From: Amblyomma americanum
Lineage: Eukaryota > Arthropoda > Arachnida > Ixodida > Ixodidae
DNA: 64,000 nucleotides
NCBI RefSeq assembly: GCF_052857255.1
Contig: NC_135504.1
Span: forward strand, 147,028,121 to 147,092,120
Reading direction: 5' to 3'
Shown: one piece after another, positions 25,209 through 37,380 of the stretch
Position numbering within the stretch: position 1 is the stretch's first letter
Layout: each line of letters begins with the position of its first letter
Translations under genes and position numbers: made by a program
The notes under the pieces: model-generated
Databases searched by the model: none
Told to the model about the DNA's origin: nothing
Seen by the model: the letters and a program-made list of their open reading frames with translations, nothing else

Positions 25209-28200
25209 GTGTCACAGGGACACTTGTTAAAACGATGTGTTCAGATTTACCTCGTTTCGGACTAAAACAGCTTGTTTCGTTGGATTAAGCACGAAAACAT
25301 GCTTTTCGCGCATTTATAAGAGAAAAAAGTTTTGACGCGTATCACATGGACACTTGTAAAACCGATGTGTTCAGATCTAGCTCGTTTTGGTCTAAAACAG
25401 CTTGTTTCGTTGTATAAGCAAGAATACATGCTTTTCGCCCAGTTATAAGAGAAAAAGTTTTGACGCGTTTCACAGGGACACTTGTAAAACCGATGTGTTC
25501 AGATTTAGCTCATCTCGGTCTAAAACAGCTTGTTTCGTTGTATTAAGCACGAATACATGCTTTTCGCGCAGTTATAAGAGGAAAAGTTTTGACGCGTATC
25601 ACATGGACACTTGTAAAACCGATGTGTTCAGATCTAGCTCGTTTTGGTCTAAAACAGCTTGTTTCGTTGTACTAAGCAAGAATACATGCTTTTCGCGCAG
25701 TTATAAGAGAAAAAGTTTTGACGCGTTTCACAGGGACACTTGTAAAACCGATGTGTTCAGATTTAGCTCGTTTCGGTCTAAAACAACTTGTTTCGTTGTA
25801 TTAAGCACGAATACATGCTTTTAGACCAGTTATAAGAGAAAAAGTTTTGACGCGTATCAGAGGAACACTTGTAAAACCGATGTGTTGTGATTTAGCTCAT
25901 CTCGGTCTAAAACAGCTTGTTTCGTTGTATTAAGCACGAATACATGCTTTTCGCGTAGTTATAGAAGAAAAAGTTTTGACGCGTATTGGACTTGTAAAAC
26001 AGATGTGTTCAGATTTAGCTCATCTTGGTCTAAAACAGCTTGTTTCGTTGTATTAAGCACAATACATGCTTTTCGCGCAGTTATAAGAGGAAAAGTTTTG
26101 ACGCGTATCACATGGACACTTGTAAAACCGATGTGTTCAGATCTAGCTCGTTTTGGTCTAAAACAGCTTGTTTCGTTGTATTAAGCACGAATACATGCTT
26201 TTCGCGCAGTTATAAGAGGAAAAGTTTTGACGCGTATCACATGGACACTTGTAAAACCGATGTGTTCAGATCTAGCTCGTTTTGGTCTAAAACAGCTTGT
26301 TTCGTTGTATTAAGCAAGAATACATGCTTTTCGCGCAGTTATAAGAGAAAAAGTTTTGACGCGTTTCACAGGGACATTTGTAAAACCGATGTGTTCAGAT
26401 TTAGCTCGTTTCGGTCTAAAACAACTTGTTTCGTTGTATTAAGCACGAATACATGCTTTTAGCCCAGTTATAAGAGAAAAAGTTTTGACGCGTATCAGAG
26501 GAACACTTGTAAAACCGATGTGTTGTGATTTAGCTCATCTCGGTCTAAAACAGCTTGTTTCGTTGTATTAAGCACGAATACATGCTTTTCGCGCAGTTAT
26601 AAGAGAAAAAGTTTTGACGCGTATCACATGGACACTTGTTAAACCGATGTGTTCAGATATAGCTCGTTTTGGTCTAAAACAGCTTGTTTCGTTGTATTAA
26701 TCAAGAATACGTGCTTTTCGCGCAGTTATAAGAGAAAAAGTTTTGACGCGTTTCACAGGGACACTTGTAAAACCGATGTGTTCAGATTTAGCTCGCTTCG
26801 GTCTAAAACAGCTTGTTTCGTTGTATTAAGCACGAATACATGCTTTTCGCGCAGTTATAAGAGAAAAAGTTTTGACGCGTATCACATGGACACTTGTAAA
26901 ACCGATGTGTTCAGATCTAGCTCGTTTTGGTCTAAAACAGCTTGCTTCGTTGTATTAAGCACGAATACATGCTTTTCGCGCAGTTATAAGAGAAAAAGTT
27001 TTGACGCGTATCAGAGGAACACTTGTAAAACCGATGTGTTGTGTGTTAGCTCACCTCGGTCTAAAACAGCTTGCTTCGTTGTATTAAGCAAGAATACATG
27101 CTTTTCGCGCAGTTATAAGAGAAAAAGTTTTGACGCGTATAACATGGACACTTGTAAAACCGATGTGTTCAGATCTAGCTCGTTTTGGTCTAAAACAGCT
27201 TGTTTCGTTGTATTAATCAAGAATACATGCTTTACGCGCAGTTATAAGAGAAAAAGTTTTGACGCGTTTCACAGGGACACTTGTAAAACCGATGTGTTCA
27301 GATTTAGCTCGCTTCGGTCTAAAACAACTTGTTTCGTTGTATTAAGCACGAATACATGCTTTTCGCGCAGTTATAAGAGAAAAGTTTTGACGCTTATCAC
27401 GTGGATACTTGTAAAACCGATGTGTTTAGATATAGCTCATTTTGGTATAAAACCGCTTGTTTCGTTGTTTTAAGCAAGAATACGTGCTTTTCGCGTAGTT
27501 ATAGAAGAAAAAGTTTTGACGCGTATTGGACTTGTAAAACCGATGTGTTCAGATTTAGCTCATCTCGGTCTAAAACAGCTTGTTTCGTTGTATTAAGCAA
27601 GAATACATGCTTTTCGCGCAGTTATAAGAGAAAAAGTTTTGACGCGTATAACATGGACACTTGTAAAACCGATGTGTTCAGATCTAGCTCGTTTTGGTCT
27701 AAAACAGCTTGTTTCGTTGTAATAAGCACGAATACATGCTTTTCGCGCAGTTATAAGAGAAAAAGTTTTGACGCGTATCATAGGAACACTTGTAAAACCG
27801 CTGTGTTGTGATTTAGCTCATCTCGGTCTAAAACAGCTTGTTTCCTTGTATTAAGCACGAATACATGCTTTTCGCGCAGTTATAAGAGAAAACGTTTTGA
27901 CGCGTATCACATGGACACTTGTAAAACCGATGTATTCAGATCTAGCTCGTTTTGGTCTAAAACAGCTTGTTTCGTTGTATTAATCAAGAATACATGCTTT
28001 TCGCGCAGTTATAAGAGAAAAAGTTTTGACGCGTTTCACAGGGACACTTGTAAAACCGATGTGTTCAGATTTAGCTCGCTTCGGTCTAAAACAACTTGTT
28101 TTGTTGTATTAAGCACGAATACATGCTTTTAGCCCAGTTATAAGAGAAAAAGTTTTGAGGCTTATCACATGGATACTTGTAAAACCGATGTGTTTAGATA

Positions 28201-29315
28201 TAGCTCATTTTGGTATAAAACCGCTTGTTTCGTTGTTTTAAGCAAGAAAACGTGCTTTTCGCGTAGTTATAGAAGAAAAAGTTTTGACGCGTATTGGACT
28301 TGTAAAACCGATGTGTTCAGATTTAGCTCATCTTGGTCTAAAACAGCTTGTTTCGTTGTATAAAGCACGAATACATGCTTTTCGCGCAGTTATAAGAGGA
28401 AAAGTTTTGACGCGTATCACATGGACACTTGTAAAACCGATGTGTTCAGATCTAGCTCGTTTTGGTCTAAAACCGCTTGTTTCGTTGTATAAGCAAGAAT
28501 ACATGCTTTTCGCCCAGTTATAAGAGAAAAAGTTTTGACGCGTTTCACAGGGACACTTTTAAAACCGATGTGTTCAGATTTAGCTCATCTCGGTCTAAAA
28601 CAGCTTGTTTCGTTGTATTAAGCACCAATACATGCTTTTCGCGCAGTTATAAGAGGAAAAGTTTTGACGCGTATCACATGGACACTTGTAAAACCGATGT
28701 GTTCAGATCTAGCTCGTTTTGGTCTAAAACAGCTTGTTTCGTTGTATTAAGCAAGAATACATGCTTTTCGCGCAGTTATAAGAGAAAAAGTTTTGACGCG
28801 TTTCACAGGGACACTTGTAAAACCGATGTGTTCAGATTTACCTCGTTTCGGTCTAAAACAACTTGTTTCGTTGTATTAAGCACGAATACATGCTTTTAGC
28901 CCAGTTATAAGAGAAAAAGTTTTGACGCGTATCAGAGGAACACTTGTAAAACCGATGTGTTGTGATTTAGCTCATCTCGGTTTAAAACAGCTTGTTTCGT
29001 TGTATTAAGCACGAATACATGCTTTTCGCGCAGTTATAAGAGAAAAAGTTTTGACGCGTATCACATGGACACTTGTAACACCGATGTGTTCAGATCTAGC
29101 TCGTTTTGGTCTAAAACAGCTTGTTTCGTTGTATTAATCAAGAATACATGCTTTTCGCGCAGTTATAAGAGAAAAAGTTTTGACGCGTTTCACAGGGACA
29201 CTTGTAAAACCGATGTGTTCAGATTTAGCTCGCTTCGGTCTAAAACAGCTTGTTTCGTTGTATTAAGCACGAATACATGCTTTTCGCGCAGTTATAAGAG
29301 AAAAAGTTTTGACGC
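25209..29315 (+). repeat. 32-monomer higher-order repeat, copy 2 (4,107 bp)
   Basis: Same 32 monomers in the same order as the unit at 21,102, with every diagnostic indel in register at an offset of 4,107. The order starts with the GTTGGATTAAG monomer carrying an extra A (130 bp), then a TATAAGCAAG monomer, and ends with an ATCAAG monomer followed by a CTCGCTTCGG monomer. This copy is a chimera. In its first part it shares with copy 3 the variants TAGACCAG (near 25,824 and 29,931), GGACATTTGT (near 26,374 and 30,481), CTTGTTAAACC (near 26,637 and 30,744) and AATACGTGC in an ATCAAG monomer (near 26,706 and 30,813). In its second part it shares variants with copy 1. Private changes include CCGCTGTGTTG near 27,798, CACCAATAC near 28,623 and TTTACCTCG near 28,837. 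Confidence 0.93.
25275..25291 (+). other. CENP-B box-like half site (GTTGGA variant)
   Basis: Monomer 1 of HOR copy 2, identical to the site at 21,168. It occurs once per 4,107-bp unit. Confidence 0.45.
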
Positions 29316-29381
29316 GTGTCACAGGGACACTTGTTAAAACGATGTGTTCAGATTTACCTCGTTTCGGACTAAAACAGCTTG

Positions 29382-29398
29382 TTTCGTTGGATTAAGCA
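29382..29398 (+). other. CENP-B box-like half site (GTTGGA variant)
   Basis: Monomer 1 of HOR copy 3, identical to the site at 25,275. Confidence 0.45.
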
Positions 29399-30755
29399 CG
29401 AAAACATGCTTTTCGCGCATTTATAAGAGAAAAAAGTTTTGACGCGTATCACATGGACACTTGTAAAACCGATGTGTTCAGATCTAGCTCGTTTTGGTCT
29501 AAAACAGCTTGTTTCGTTGTATAAGCAAGAATACATGCTTTTCGCCCAGTTATAAGAGAAAAAGTTTTGACGCGTTTCACAGGGACACTTGTAAAACCGA
29601 TGTGTTCAGATTTAGCTCATCTCGGTCTAAAACAGCTTGTTTCGTTGTATTAAGCACGAATACATGCTTTTCGCGCAGTTATAAGAGGAAAAGTTTTGAC
29701 GCGTATCACATGGACACTTGTAAAACCGATGTGTTCAGATCTAGCTCGTTTTGGTCTAAAACAGCTTGTTTCGTTGTACTAAGCAAGAATACATGCTTTT
29801 CGCGCAGTTATAAGAGAAAAAGTTTTGACGCGTTTCACAGGGACACTTGTAAAACCGATGTGTTCAGATTTAGCTCGTTTCGGTCTAAAACAACTTGTTT
29901 CGTTGTATTAAGCACGAATACATGCTTTTAGACCAGTTATAAGAGAAAAAGTTTTGACGCGTATCAGAGGAACACTTGTAAAACCGATGTGTTGTGATTT
30001 AGCTCATCTCGGTCTAAAACAGCTTGTTTCGTTGTATTAAGCACGAATACATGCTTTTCGCGTAGTTATAGAAGAAAAAGTTTTGACGCGTATTGGACTT
30101 GTAAAACAGATGTGTTCAGATTTAGCTCATCTTGGTCTAAAACAGCTTGTTTCGTTGTATTAAGCACAATACATGCTTTTCGCGCAGTTATAAGAGGAAA
30201 AGTTTTGACGCGTATCACATGGACACTTGTAAAACCGATGTGTTCAGATCTAGCTCGTTTTGGTCTAAAACAGCTTGTTTTGTTGTATTAAGCACGAATA
30301 CATGCTTTTCGCGCAGTTATAAGAGGAAAAGTTTTGACGCGTATCACATGGACACTTGTAAAACCGATGTGTTCAGATCTAGCTCGTTTTGGTCTAAAAC
30401 AGCTTGTTTCGTTGTATTAAGCAAGAATACATGCTTTTCGCGCAGTTATAAGAGAAAAAGTTTTGACGCGTTTCACAGGGACATTTGTAAAACCGATGTG
30501 TTCAGATTTAGCTCGTTTCGGTCTAAAACAACTTGTTTCGTTGTATTAAGCACGAATACATGCTTTTAGCCCAGTTATAAGAGAAAAAGTTTTGACGCGT
30601 ATCAGAGGAACACTTGTAAAACCGATGTGTTGTGATTTAGCTCATCTCGGTCTAAAACAGCTTGTTTCGTTGTATTAAGCACGAATACATGCTTTTCGCG
30701 CAGTTATAAGAGAAAAAGTTTTGACGCGTATCACATGGACACTTGTTAAACCGAT

Positions 30756-31709
30756 GTGTTCAGATATAGCTCGTTTTGGTCTAAAACAGCTTGTTTCGTT
30801 GTATTAATCAAGAATACGTGCTTTTCGCGCAGTTATAAGAGAAAAAGTTTTGACGCGTTTCACAGGGACACTTGTAAAACCGATGTGTTCAGATTTAGCT
30901 CGCTTCGGTCTAAAACAGCTTGTTTCGTTGTATTAAGCACGAATACATGCTTTTCGCGCAGTTATAAGAGAAAAAGTTTTGACGCGTATCACATGGACAC
31001 TTGTAAAACCGATGTGTTCAGATCTAGCTCGTTTTGGTCTAAAACAGCTTGCTTCGTTGTATTAAGCACGAATACATGCTTTTCGCGCAGTTATAAGAGA
31101 AAAAGTTTTGACGCGTATAACATGAACACTTGTAAAACCGATGTGTTCAGATCTAGCTCGTTTTGGTCTAAAACAGCTTGTTTCGTTGTATTAAGCACGA
31201 ATACATGCTTTTCGCGCAGTTATAAGAGAAAAAGTTTTGACGCGTATCAGAGGAACACTTGTAAAACCGATGTGTTGTGTGTTAGCTCACCTCGGTCTAA
31301 AACAGCTTGCTTCGTTGTATTAAGCAAGAATACATGCTTTTCGCGCAGTTATAAGAGAAAAAGTTTTGACGCGTATAACATGGACACTTGTAAAACCGAT
31401 GTGTTCAGATCTAGCTCGTTTTGGTCTAAAACAGCTTGTTTCGTTGTATTAATCAAGAATACATGCTTTACGCGCAGTTATAAGAGAAAAAGTTTTGACG
31501 CGTTTCACAGGGACACTTGTAAAACCGATGTGTTCAGATTTAGCTTGCTTCGGTCTAAAACAACTTGTTTCGTTGTATTAAGCACGAATACATGCTTTTC
31601 GCGCAGTTATAAGAGAAAAGTTTTGACGCTTATCACGTGGATACTTGTAAAACCGATGTGTTTAGATATAGCTCATTTTGGTATAAAACCGCTTGTTTCG
31701 TTGTTTTAA
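30756..31709 (+). other. Longest run-through reading frame (317 codons), judged non-coding
   Basis: This is the longest open frame in the window. It spans about seven and a half monomers and translates as a 43-residue repeat with the cores KTDVFR, KTACFVV and NTCFSRSYKRKSF. It is open because the monomer has no stop in this frame and 129 is a multiple of three. It starts at an ATG internal to a monomer (the usual upstream ATG is cut off by CTTGTTAAACC) and ends after a one-base loss (GAGAAAAG near 31,613) shifts the frame. There is no signal peptide, no unique terminus and no visible splice or promoter arrangement specific to it. The many similar frames elsewhere (for example 22,521-23,366, 26,649-27,473, 48,961-49,785, 62,799-63,623) have the same cause. 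A transcribed, translated satellite cannot be excluded without RNA or proteomic data, but nothing in the sequence supports it. Confidence 0.8.
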
Positions 31710-32300
31710 GCAAGAATACGTGCTTTTCGCGTAGTTATAGAAGAAAAAGTTTTGACGCGTATTGGACTTGTAAAACCGATGTGTTCAGATTTAGCTCATC
31801 TCGGTCTAAAACAGCTTGTTTCGTTGTATTAAGCAAGAATACATGCTTTTCGCGCAGTTATAAGAGAAAAAGTTTTGACGCGTATAACATGGACACTTGT
31901 AAAACCGATGTGTTCAGATCTAGCTCGTTTTGGTCTAAAACAGCTTGTTTCGTTGTAATAAGCACGAATACATGCTTTTCGCGCAGTTATAAGAGAAAAA
32001 GTTTTGACGCGTATCATAGGAACACTTGTAAAACCGATGTGTTGTGATTTAGCTCATCTCGGTCTAAAACAGCTTGTTTCCTTGTATTAAGCACGAATAC
32101 ATGCTTTTCGCGCAGTTATAAGAGAAAAAGTTTTGACGCGTATCACATGGACACTTGTAAAACCGATGTATTCAGATCTAGCTCGTTTTGGTCTAAAACA
32201 GCTTGTTTCGTTGTATTAATCAAGAATACATGCTTTTCGCGCAGTTATAAGAGAAAAAGTTTTGACGCGTTTCACAGGGACACTTGTAAAACCGATGTGT

Positions 32301-32764
32301 TCAGATTTAGCTCGTTTCGGTCTAAAACAACTTGTTTCGTTGTATTAAGCACGAATACATGCTTTTAGCCCAGTTATAAGAGAAAAAGTTTTGACGCGTA
32401 TCAGAGGAACACTTGTAAAACCGATGTGTTGTGATTTAGCTCATCTCGGTTTAAAACAGCTTGTTTCGTTGCATTAAGCACGAATACATGCTTTTCGCGC
32501 AGTTATAAGAGATAAAGTTTTGACGCGTATCACATGGACACTTGTAACACCGATGTGTTCAGATCTAGCTCGTTTTGGTCTAAAACAGCTTGTTTCGTTG
32601 TATTAATCAAGAATACATGCTTTTCGCGCAGTTATAAGAGAAAAAGTTTTGACGCGTTTCACAGGGACACTTGTAAAACCGATGTGTTCAGATCTAGCTC
32701 GTTTTGGTCTAAAACAGCTTGCTTCGTTGTATTAAGCACGAATACATGCTTTTCGCGTAGTTAT
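32301..32764 (+). repeat. Mosaic satellite monomers between HOR copy 3 and block C
   Basis: About four monomers like units 29-31 of the HOR, with private changes GTTGCATTAAG near 32,468 and GAGATAAAG near 32,510. A hybrid monomer follows, in which CTTGCTTCG (near 32,720) leads into the GCGTAGTTATAG segment. This combination is not seen in the regular units and marks an exchange point. Confidence 0.75.
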
Positions 32765-34180
32765 AGAAGAAAAAGTTTTGACGCGTATTGGACTTGTAAA
32801 ACCGATGTGTTCAGATTTAGCTCATCTCGGTCTAAAACAGCTTGTTTCGTTGTATTAAGCAAGAATACATGCTTTTCGCGCAGTTATAAGAGAAAAAGTT
32901 TTGACGCGTATCAGAGGAAGACTTGTAAAACCGATGTGTTGTGATTTAGCTCGTTTCGGTCTAAAACAGCTTGTTTCGTTGTATTAAGCACGAATACATG
33001 CTTTTCGCGCAGTTATAAGAGAAAAAGTTTTGACGCGTATCACATGGACACTTGTAAAACCGATGTGTTCAGATCTAGCTCGTTTTGGTCTAAAACAGCA
33101 TGTTTCGTTGTATTAAGCAAGAATACATGCTTTTCGCGCAGTTATAAGAGAAAAAGTTTTGACGCGTTTCACAGGGACACTTGTAAAACCGATGTGTTCA
33201 GATTTAGCTCATCTCGGTCTAAAACAGCTAGTTTCGTTGTATTAAGCACGAATACATGCTTTTCGAGCAGTTATAAGAGAAAAAGTTTTGACGCGTATCA
33301 CGTGGATACTTGTAAAACCGATGTGTTTAGATATAGCTCGTTTTGGTATAAAACAGCTTGTTTCGTTGTTTTAAGCACGAATACATGCTTTTCGCGCAGT
33401 TATAAGAGAAAAAAGTTTTGACGCGTATCACATGGACACATTTAAAACCGATGTGTTCAGATTTAGCTCGTTTCGGTCTAAAACAACTTGTTTCGTTGTA
33501 TTAAGCACGAATACGTGCTTTTCTCGTAGTTATAGAAGAAAAAGTTTTGACGCGTATTGGACTTGTAAAACCGATGTGTTCAGATTTAGCTCATCTCGGT
33601 CTCAAACAGCTTGATTCGTTGTATTAAGCACGAATACATGCTTTTCGCGCAGTTATAAGAGAAAAAGTTTTGACGCGTATCAGAGGAAGACTTGTAAAAC
33701 CGATGTGTTGTGATTTAGCTCGTTTCGGTCTAAAACAGCTTGTTTCGTTGTATTAAGCACGAATACATGCTTTTCGCGCAGTTATAAGAGAAAAAGTTTT
33801 GACGCGTATAACATGGACACTTGTAAAACCGATGTGTTCAGATCTAGCTCGTTTTAGTATAAAACAGATTGTTTCGTTGTATTAAGCAAGAATACATGCT
33901 TTTCGCGCAGTTATAAGAGAAAAAGTTTTGACGCGTATCACATGGACACTTGTAAAACCGATGTGTTCAGATTTAGCTCGTTTCGGTCTAAAACAACTTG
34001 TTTCGTTGTATTAAGCACGAATACATGCTTTTAGCGCAGTTAGAAGGGAAAAAGTTTTGACGCGTATCACATGGACACTTGTAAAACCGATGTGTTCAGA
34101 TCTAGCTCGTTTTGGTCTAAAACAGCTTGTGTTGTTGTATTAAGCACGAATACATGCTGTTCGCGCAGTTATAAGAGAAA
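32765..34180 (+). repeat. Block C, copy at 32.8 kb
   Basis: Colinear with 37,381-38,796 (offset 4,616) and with 57,5xx-58,9xx (offset 24,740, then 24,738). Shared private variants are TTTTCGAGCAG (33,262; 37,878; 58,002), a 130-bp GAGAAAAAAG monomer followed by ACACATTTAAAACC (33,410; 38,026; 58,150), GGTCTCAAACAGC (33,599; 38,215; 58,339), TTTTAGTATAAAACAGATTG (33,852; 38,468; 58,591) and GCAGTTAGAAGGG (34,036; 38,652; 58,774). Confidence 0.88.
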
Positions 34181-35500
34181 AAGTTTTGACGCGTATCACA
34201 GGGACACTTGTAAAACCGATGTGTTCAGATTTAGCTCATCTCGGTCTAAAACAGCTAGTTTCGTTATATTAAGCACGAATACATGCTTTTCGCGCAGTTA
34301 TAAGAGAAAAAGTTTTGATGCGTATCAGAGGAACACTTGTAAAACCGATGTGTTGTGATTTAGATTGTTTCGGTCTAAAACAGCTTGTTTCTTTGTATTA
34401 AGCACGAATACATGCTTTTCGCGCAGTTATAAGAGAAAAAGTTTTGACGTGTGCCACAGGGACACTTGTAAAACCGGTGTTTAGATTTTCCTCGTTTCGG
34501 ACTAAAACAGCTTGCTTCGTTGTATTAAGCACGAATACATGCTTTTCGCGCAGTTATAAGAGAAAAAGTTTTGACTCGTATAACATGGACACTTGTAAAA
34601 CCGATGTGTTCAGATCTAGCTCGTTTTGGTCTAAAACAGCTTGCTTCGTTGTATTAAGCACGAATACATGCTTTTCGCGCAGTTATAAGAGAAAAAGTTT
34701 TGACGCGTATAACATGAACACTTGTAAAACCGATGTGTTCAGATCTAGCTCGTTTTGGTCTAAAACAGCTTGTTTCGTTGTATTAAGCACGAATACATGC
34801 TTTTCGCGCAGTTATAAGAGAAAAAGTTTTGACGCGTATCAGAGGAACACTTGTAAAACCGATGTGTTGTGATTTAGCTCATCTCGGTCTAAAACAGCTT
34901 GCTTCGTTGTATTAAGCAAGAATACATGCTTTTCGCGCAGTTATAAGAGAAAAAGTTTTGACGCGTATAACATGGACACTTGTAAAACCGATGTGTTCAG
35001 ATCTAGCTCGTTTTGGTTTAAAACAGCTTGTTTCGTTGTATTAATCAAGAATACATGCTTTACGCGCAGTTATAAGAGAAAAAGTTTTGACGCGTTTCAC
35101 AGGGACACTTGTAAAACCGATGTGTTCAGATTTAGCTCGCTTCGGTCTAAAACAACTTGTTTCGTTGTATTAAGCACGAATACATGCTTTTCGCGCAGTT
35201 ATAAGAGAAAAGTTTTGACGCTTATCACGTGGATACTTGTAAAACCGATGTGTTTAGATATAGCTCATTTTGGTATAAAACCGCTTGTTTCGTTGTTTTA
35301 AGCAAGAATACGTGCTTTTCGCGTAGTTATAGAAGAAAAAGTTTTGACGCGTATTGGACTTGTAAAACCGATGTGTTCAGATTTAGCTCATCTCGGTCTA
35401 AAACAGCTTGTTTCGTTGTATTAAGCAAGAATACATGCTTTTCGCGCAGTTATAAGAGAAAAAGTTTTGACGCGTATAACATGGACACTTGTAAAACCGA
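34181..35500 (+). repeat. Mosaic satellite segment with block D and HOR monomers
   Basis: The first part (to about 34,600) matches block D (GTGTGCCACAGGG near 34,450, TTAGATTGTTTCGG near 34,362). It then switches to HOR-type monomers: CTTGCTTCG, ATAACATGAACAC, the LITW-type short monomer GAGAAAAGTTTTGACGC near 35,204, and a 123-bp monomer near 35,352. There is no TTTTCCGCAG deletion here, unlike block D at 15.9 and 59.0 kb. No non-satellite sequence is present. Confidence 0.75.
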
Positions 35501-37380
35501 TGTGTTCAGATCTAGCTCGTTTTGGTCTAAAACAGCTTGTTTCGTTGTATTAATCAAGAATACATGCTTTTCGCGCAGTTATAAGAGAAAAAGTTTTGAC
35601 GCGTTTCACAGGGACACTTGTAAAACCGATGTGTTCAGATTTAGCTCGCTTCGGTCTAAAACAACTTGTTTCGTTGTATTAAGCACGAATACATGCTTTT
35701 AGCCCAGTTATAAGAGAAAAAGTTTTGACGCTTATCACATGGATACTTGTAAAACCGATGTGTTTAGATATAGCTCATTTTGGTATAAAACCGCTTGTTT
35801 CGTTGTTTTAAGCAAGAAAACGTGCTTTTCGCGTAGTTATAGAAGAAAAAGTTTTGACGCGTATTGGACTTGTAAAACCGATGTGTTCAGATTTAGCTCA
35901 TCTTGGTCTAAAACAGCTTGTTTCGTTGTATAAAGCACGAATACATGCTTTTCGCGCAGTTATAAGAGGAAAAGTTTTGACGCGTATCACATGGACACTT
36001 GTAAAACCGATGTGTTCAGATCTAGCTCGTTTTGGTCTAAAACCGCTTGTTTCGTTGTATAAGCAAGAATACATGCTTTTCGCCCAGTTATAAGAGAAAA
36101 AGTTTTGACGCGTTTCACAGGGACACTTGTAAAACCGATGTGTTCAGATTTAGCTCATCTCGGTCTAAAACAGCTTGTTTCGTTGTATTAGGCACGAATA
36201 CATGCTTTTCGCGCAGTTATAAGAGGAAAAGTTTTGACGCGTATCACATGGACACTTGTAAAACCGGTGTGTTCAGATCTAGCTCGTTTTGGTCTAAAAC
36301 AGCTTGTTTCGTTGTATTAAGCAAGAATACATGCTTTTCGCGCAGTTATAAGAGAAAAAGTTTTGACGCGTTTCACAGGGACACTTGTAAAACCGATGTG
36401 TTCAGATTTAGCTCGTTTCGGTCTAAAACAACTTGTTTCGTTGTATTAAGCACGAATACATGCTTTTAGCCCAGTTATAAGAGAAAAAGTTTTGACGCGT
36501 ATCAGAGGAACACTTGTAAAACCGATGTGTTGTGATTTAGCTCATCTCGGTTTAAAACAGCTTGTTTCGTTGTATTAAGCACGAATACATGCTTTTCGCG
36601 CAGTTATAAGAGAAAAAGTTTTGACGCGTATCACATGGACACTTGTAACACCGATGTGTTCAGATCTAGCTCGTTTTGGTCTAAAACAGCTTGTTTCGTT
36701 GTATTAATCAAGAATACATGCTTTTCGCGCAGTTATAAGAGAAAAAGTTTTGACGCGTTTCACAGGGACACTTGTAAAACCGATGTGTTCAGATTTAGCT
36801 CGCTTCGGTCTAAAACAGCTTGTTTCGTTGTATTAAGCACGAATACATGCTTTTCGCGCAGTTATAAGAGAAAAAGTTTTGACGCGTATCACATGGACAC
36901 TTGTAAAACCGATGTGTTCAGATCTAGCTCGTTTTGGTCTAAAACAGCTTGCTTCGTTGTATTAAGCACGAATACATGCTTTTCGCGCAGTTATAAGAGA
37001 AAAAGTTTTGACGCGTATAACATGAACACTTGTAAAACAGATGTGTTCAGATCTAGCTCGTTTTGGTCTAAAACAGCTTGTTTCGTTGTATTAATCAAGA
37101 ATACATGCTTTACGCGCAGTTATAAGAGAAAAAGTTTTGACGCGTTTCACAGGGACACTTGTAAAACCGATGTGTTCAGATTTAGCTCGCTTCGGTCTAA
37201 AACAACTTGTTTCGTTGTATTAAGCACGAATACATGCTTTTCGCGCAGTTATAAGAGAAAAGTTTTGACGCTTATCACGTGGATACTTGTAAAACCGATG
37301 TGTTTAGATATAGCTCATTTTGGTATAAAACCGCTTGTTTCGTTGTTTTAAGCAAGAATACGTGCTTTTCGCGTAGTTAT
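35501..37380 (+). repeat. HOR-derived and block A-derived segment
   Basis: The stretch 35,520-36,870 is colinear with HOR monomers 22-32 (offset 11,677 to 23.8-25.2 kb), including AGAAAACGTGC near 35,816 and the ACACCGATG junction near 36,648. It then continues like block A (offset about 3,593 to 40,228-40,944) through ATAACATGAACAC near 37,016 and the short GAGAAAAGTTTTG monomer. Private variants are TAGGCACGAATAC near 36,189, ACCGGTGTGTTC near 36,264 and AAACAGATGTG near 37,036. Confidence 0.8.

Larger units (their letters stand above)
29316..32300 (+). repeat. 32-monomer higher-order repeat, copy 3, altered and incomplete
   Basis: This copy follows the unit order for the first 23 monomers, with one extra monomer (junction ATAACATGAACAC, about 31,113-31,243). 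The extra monomer moves the offset to copy 2 from 4,107 to 4,236. At about 32,310 the sequence switches from monomer 23 (CTCGCTTCGG) to one like monomer 29 (CTCGTTTCGG), followed by monomers like 30 and 31. This is what a six-monomer deletion by unequal exchange between near-identical monomers would leave. After about 32,690 it no longer follows the unit. The private variant TTTTGTTGTATT near 30,279 shows that some change came after duplication. The end given is the last point in clean register. Confidence 0.85.
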
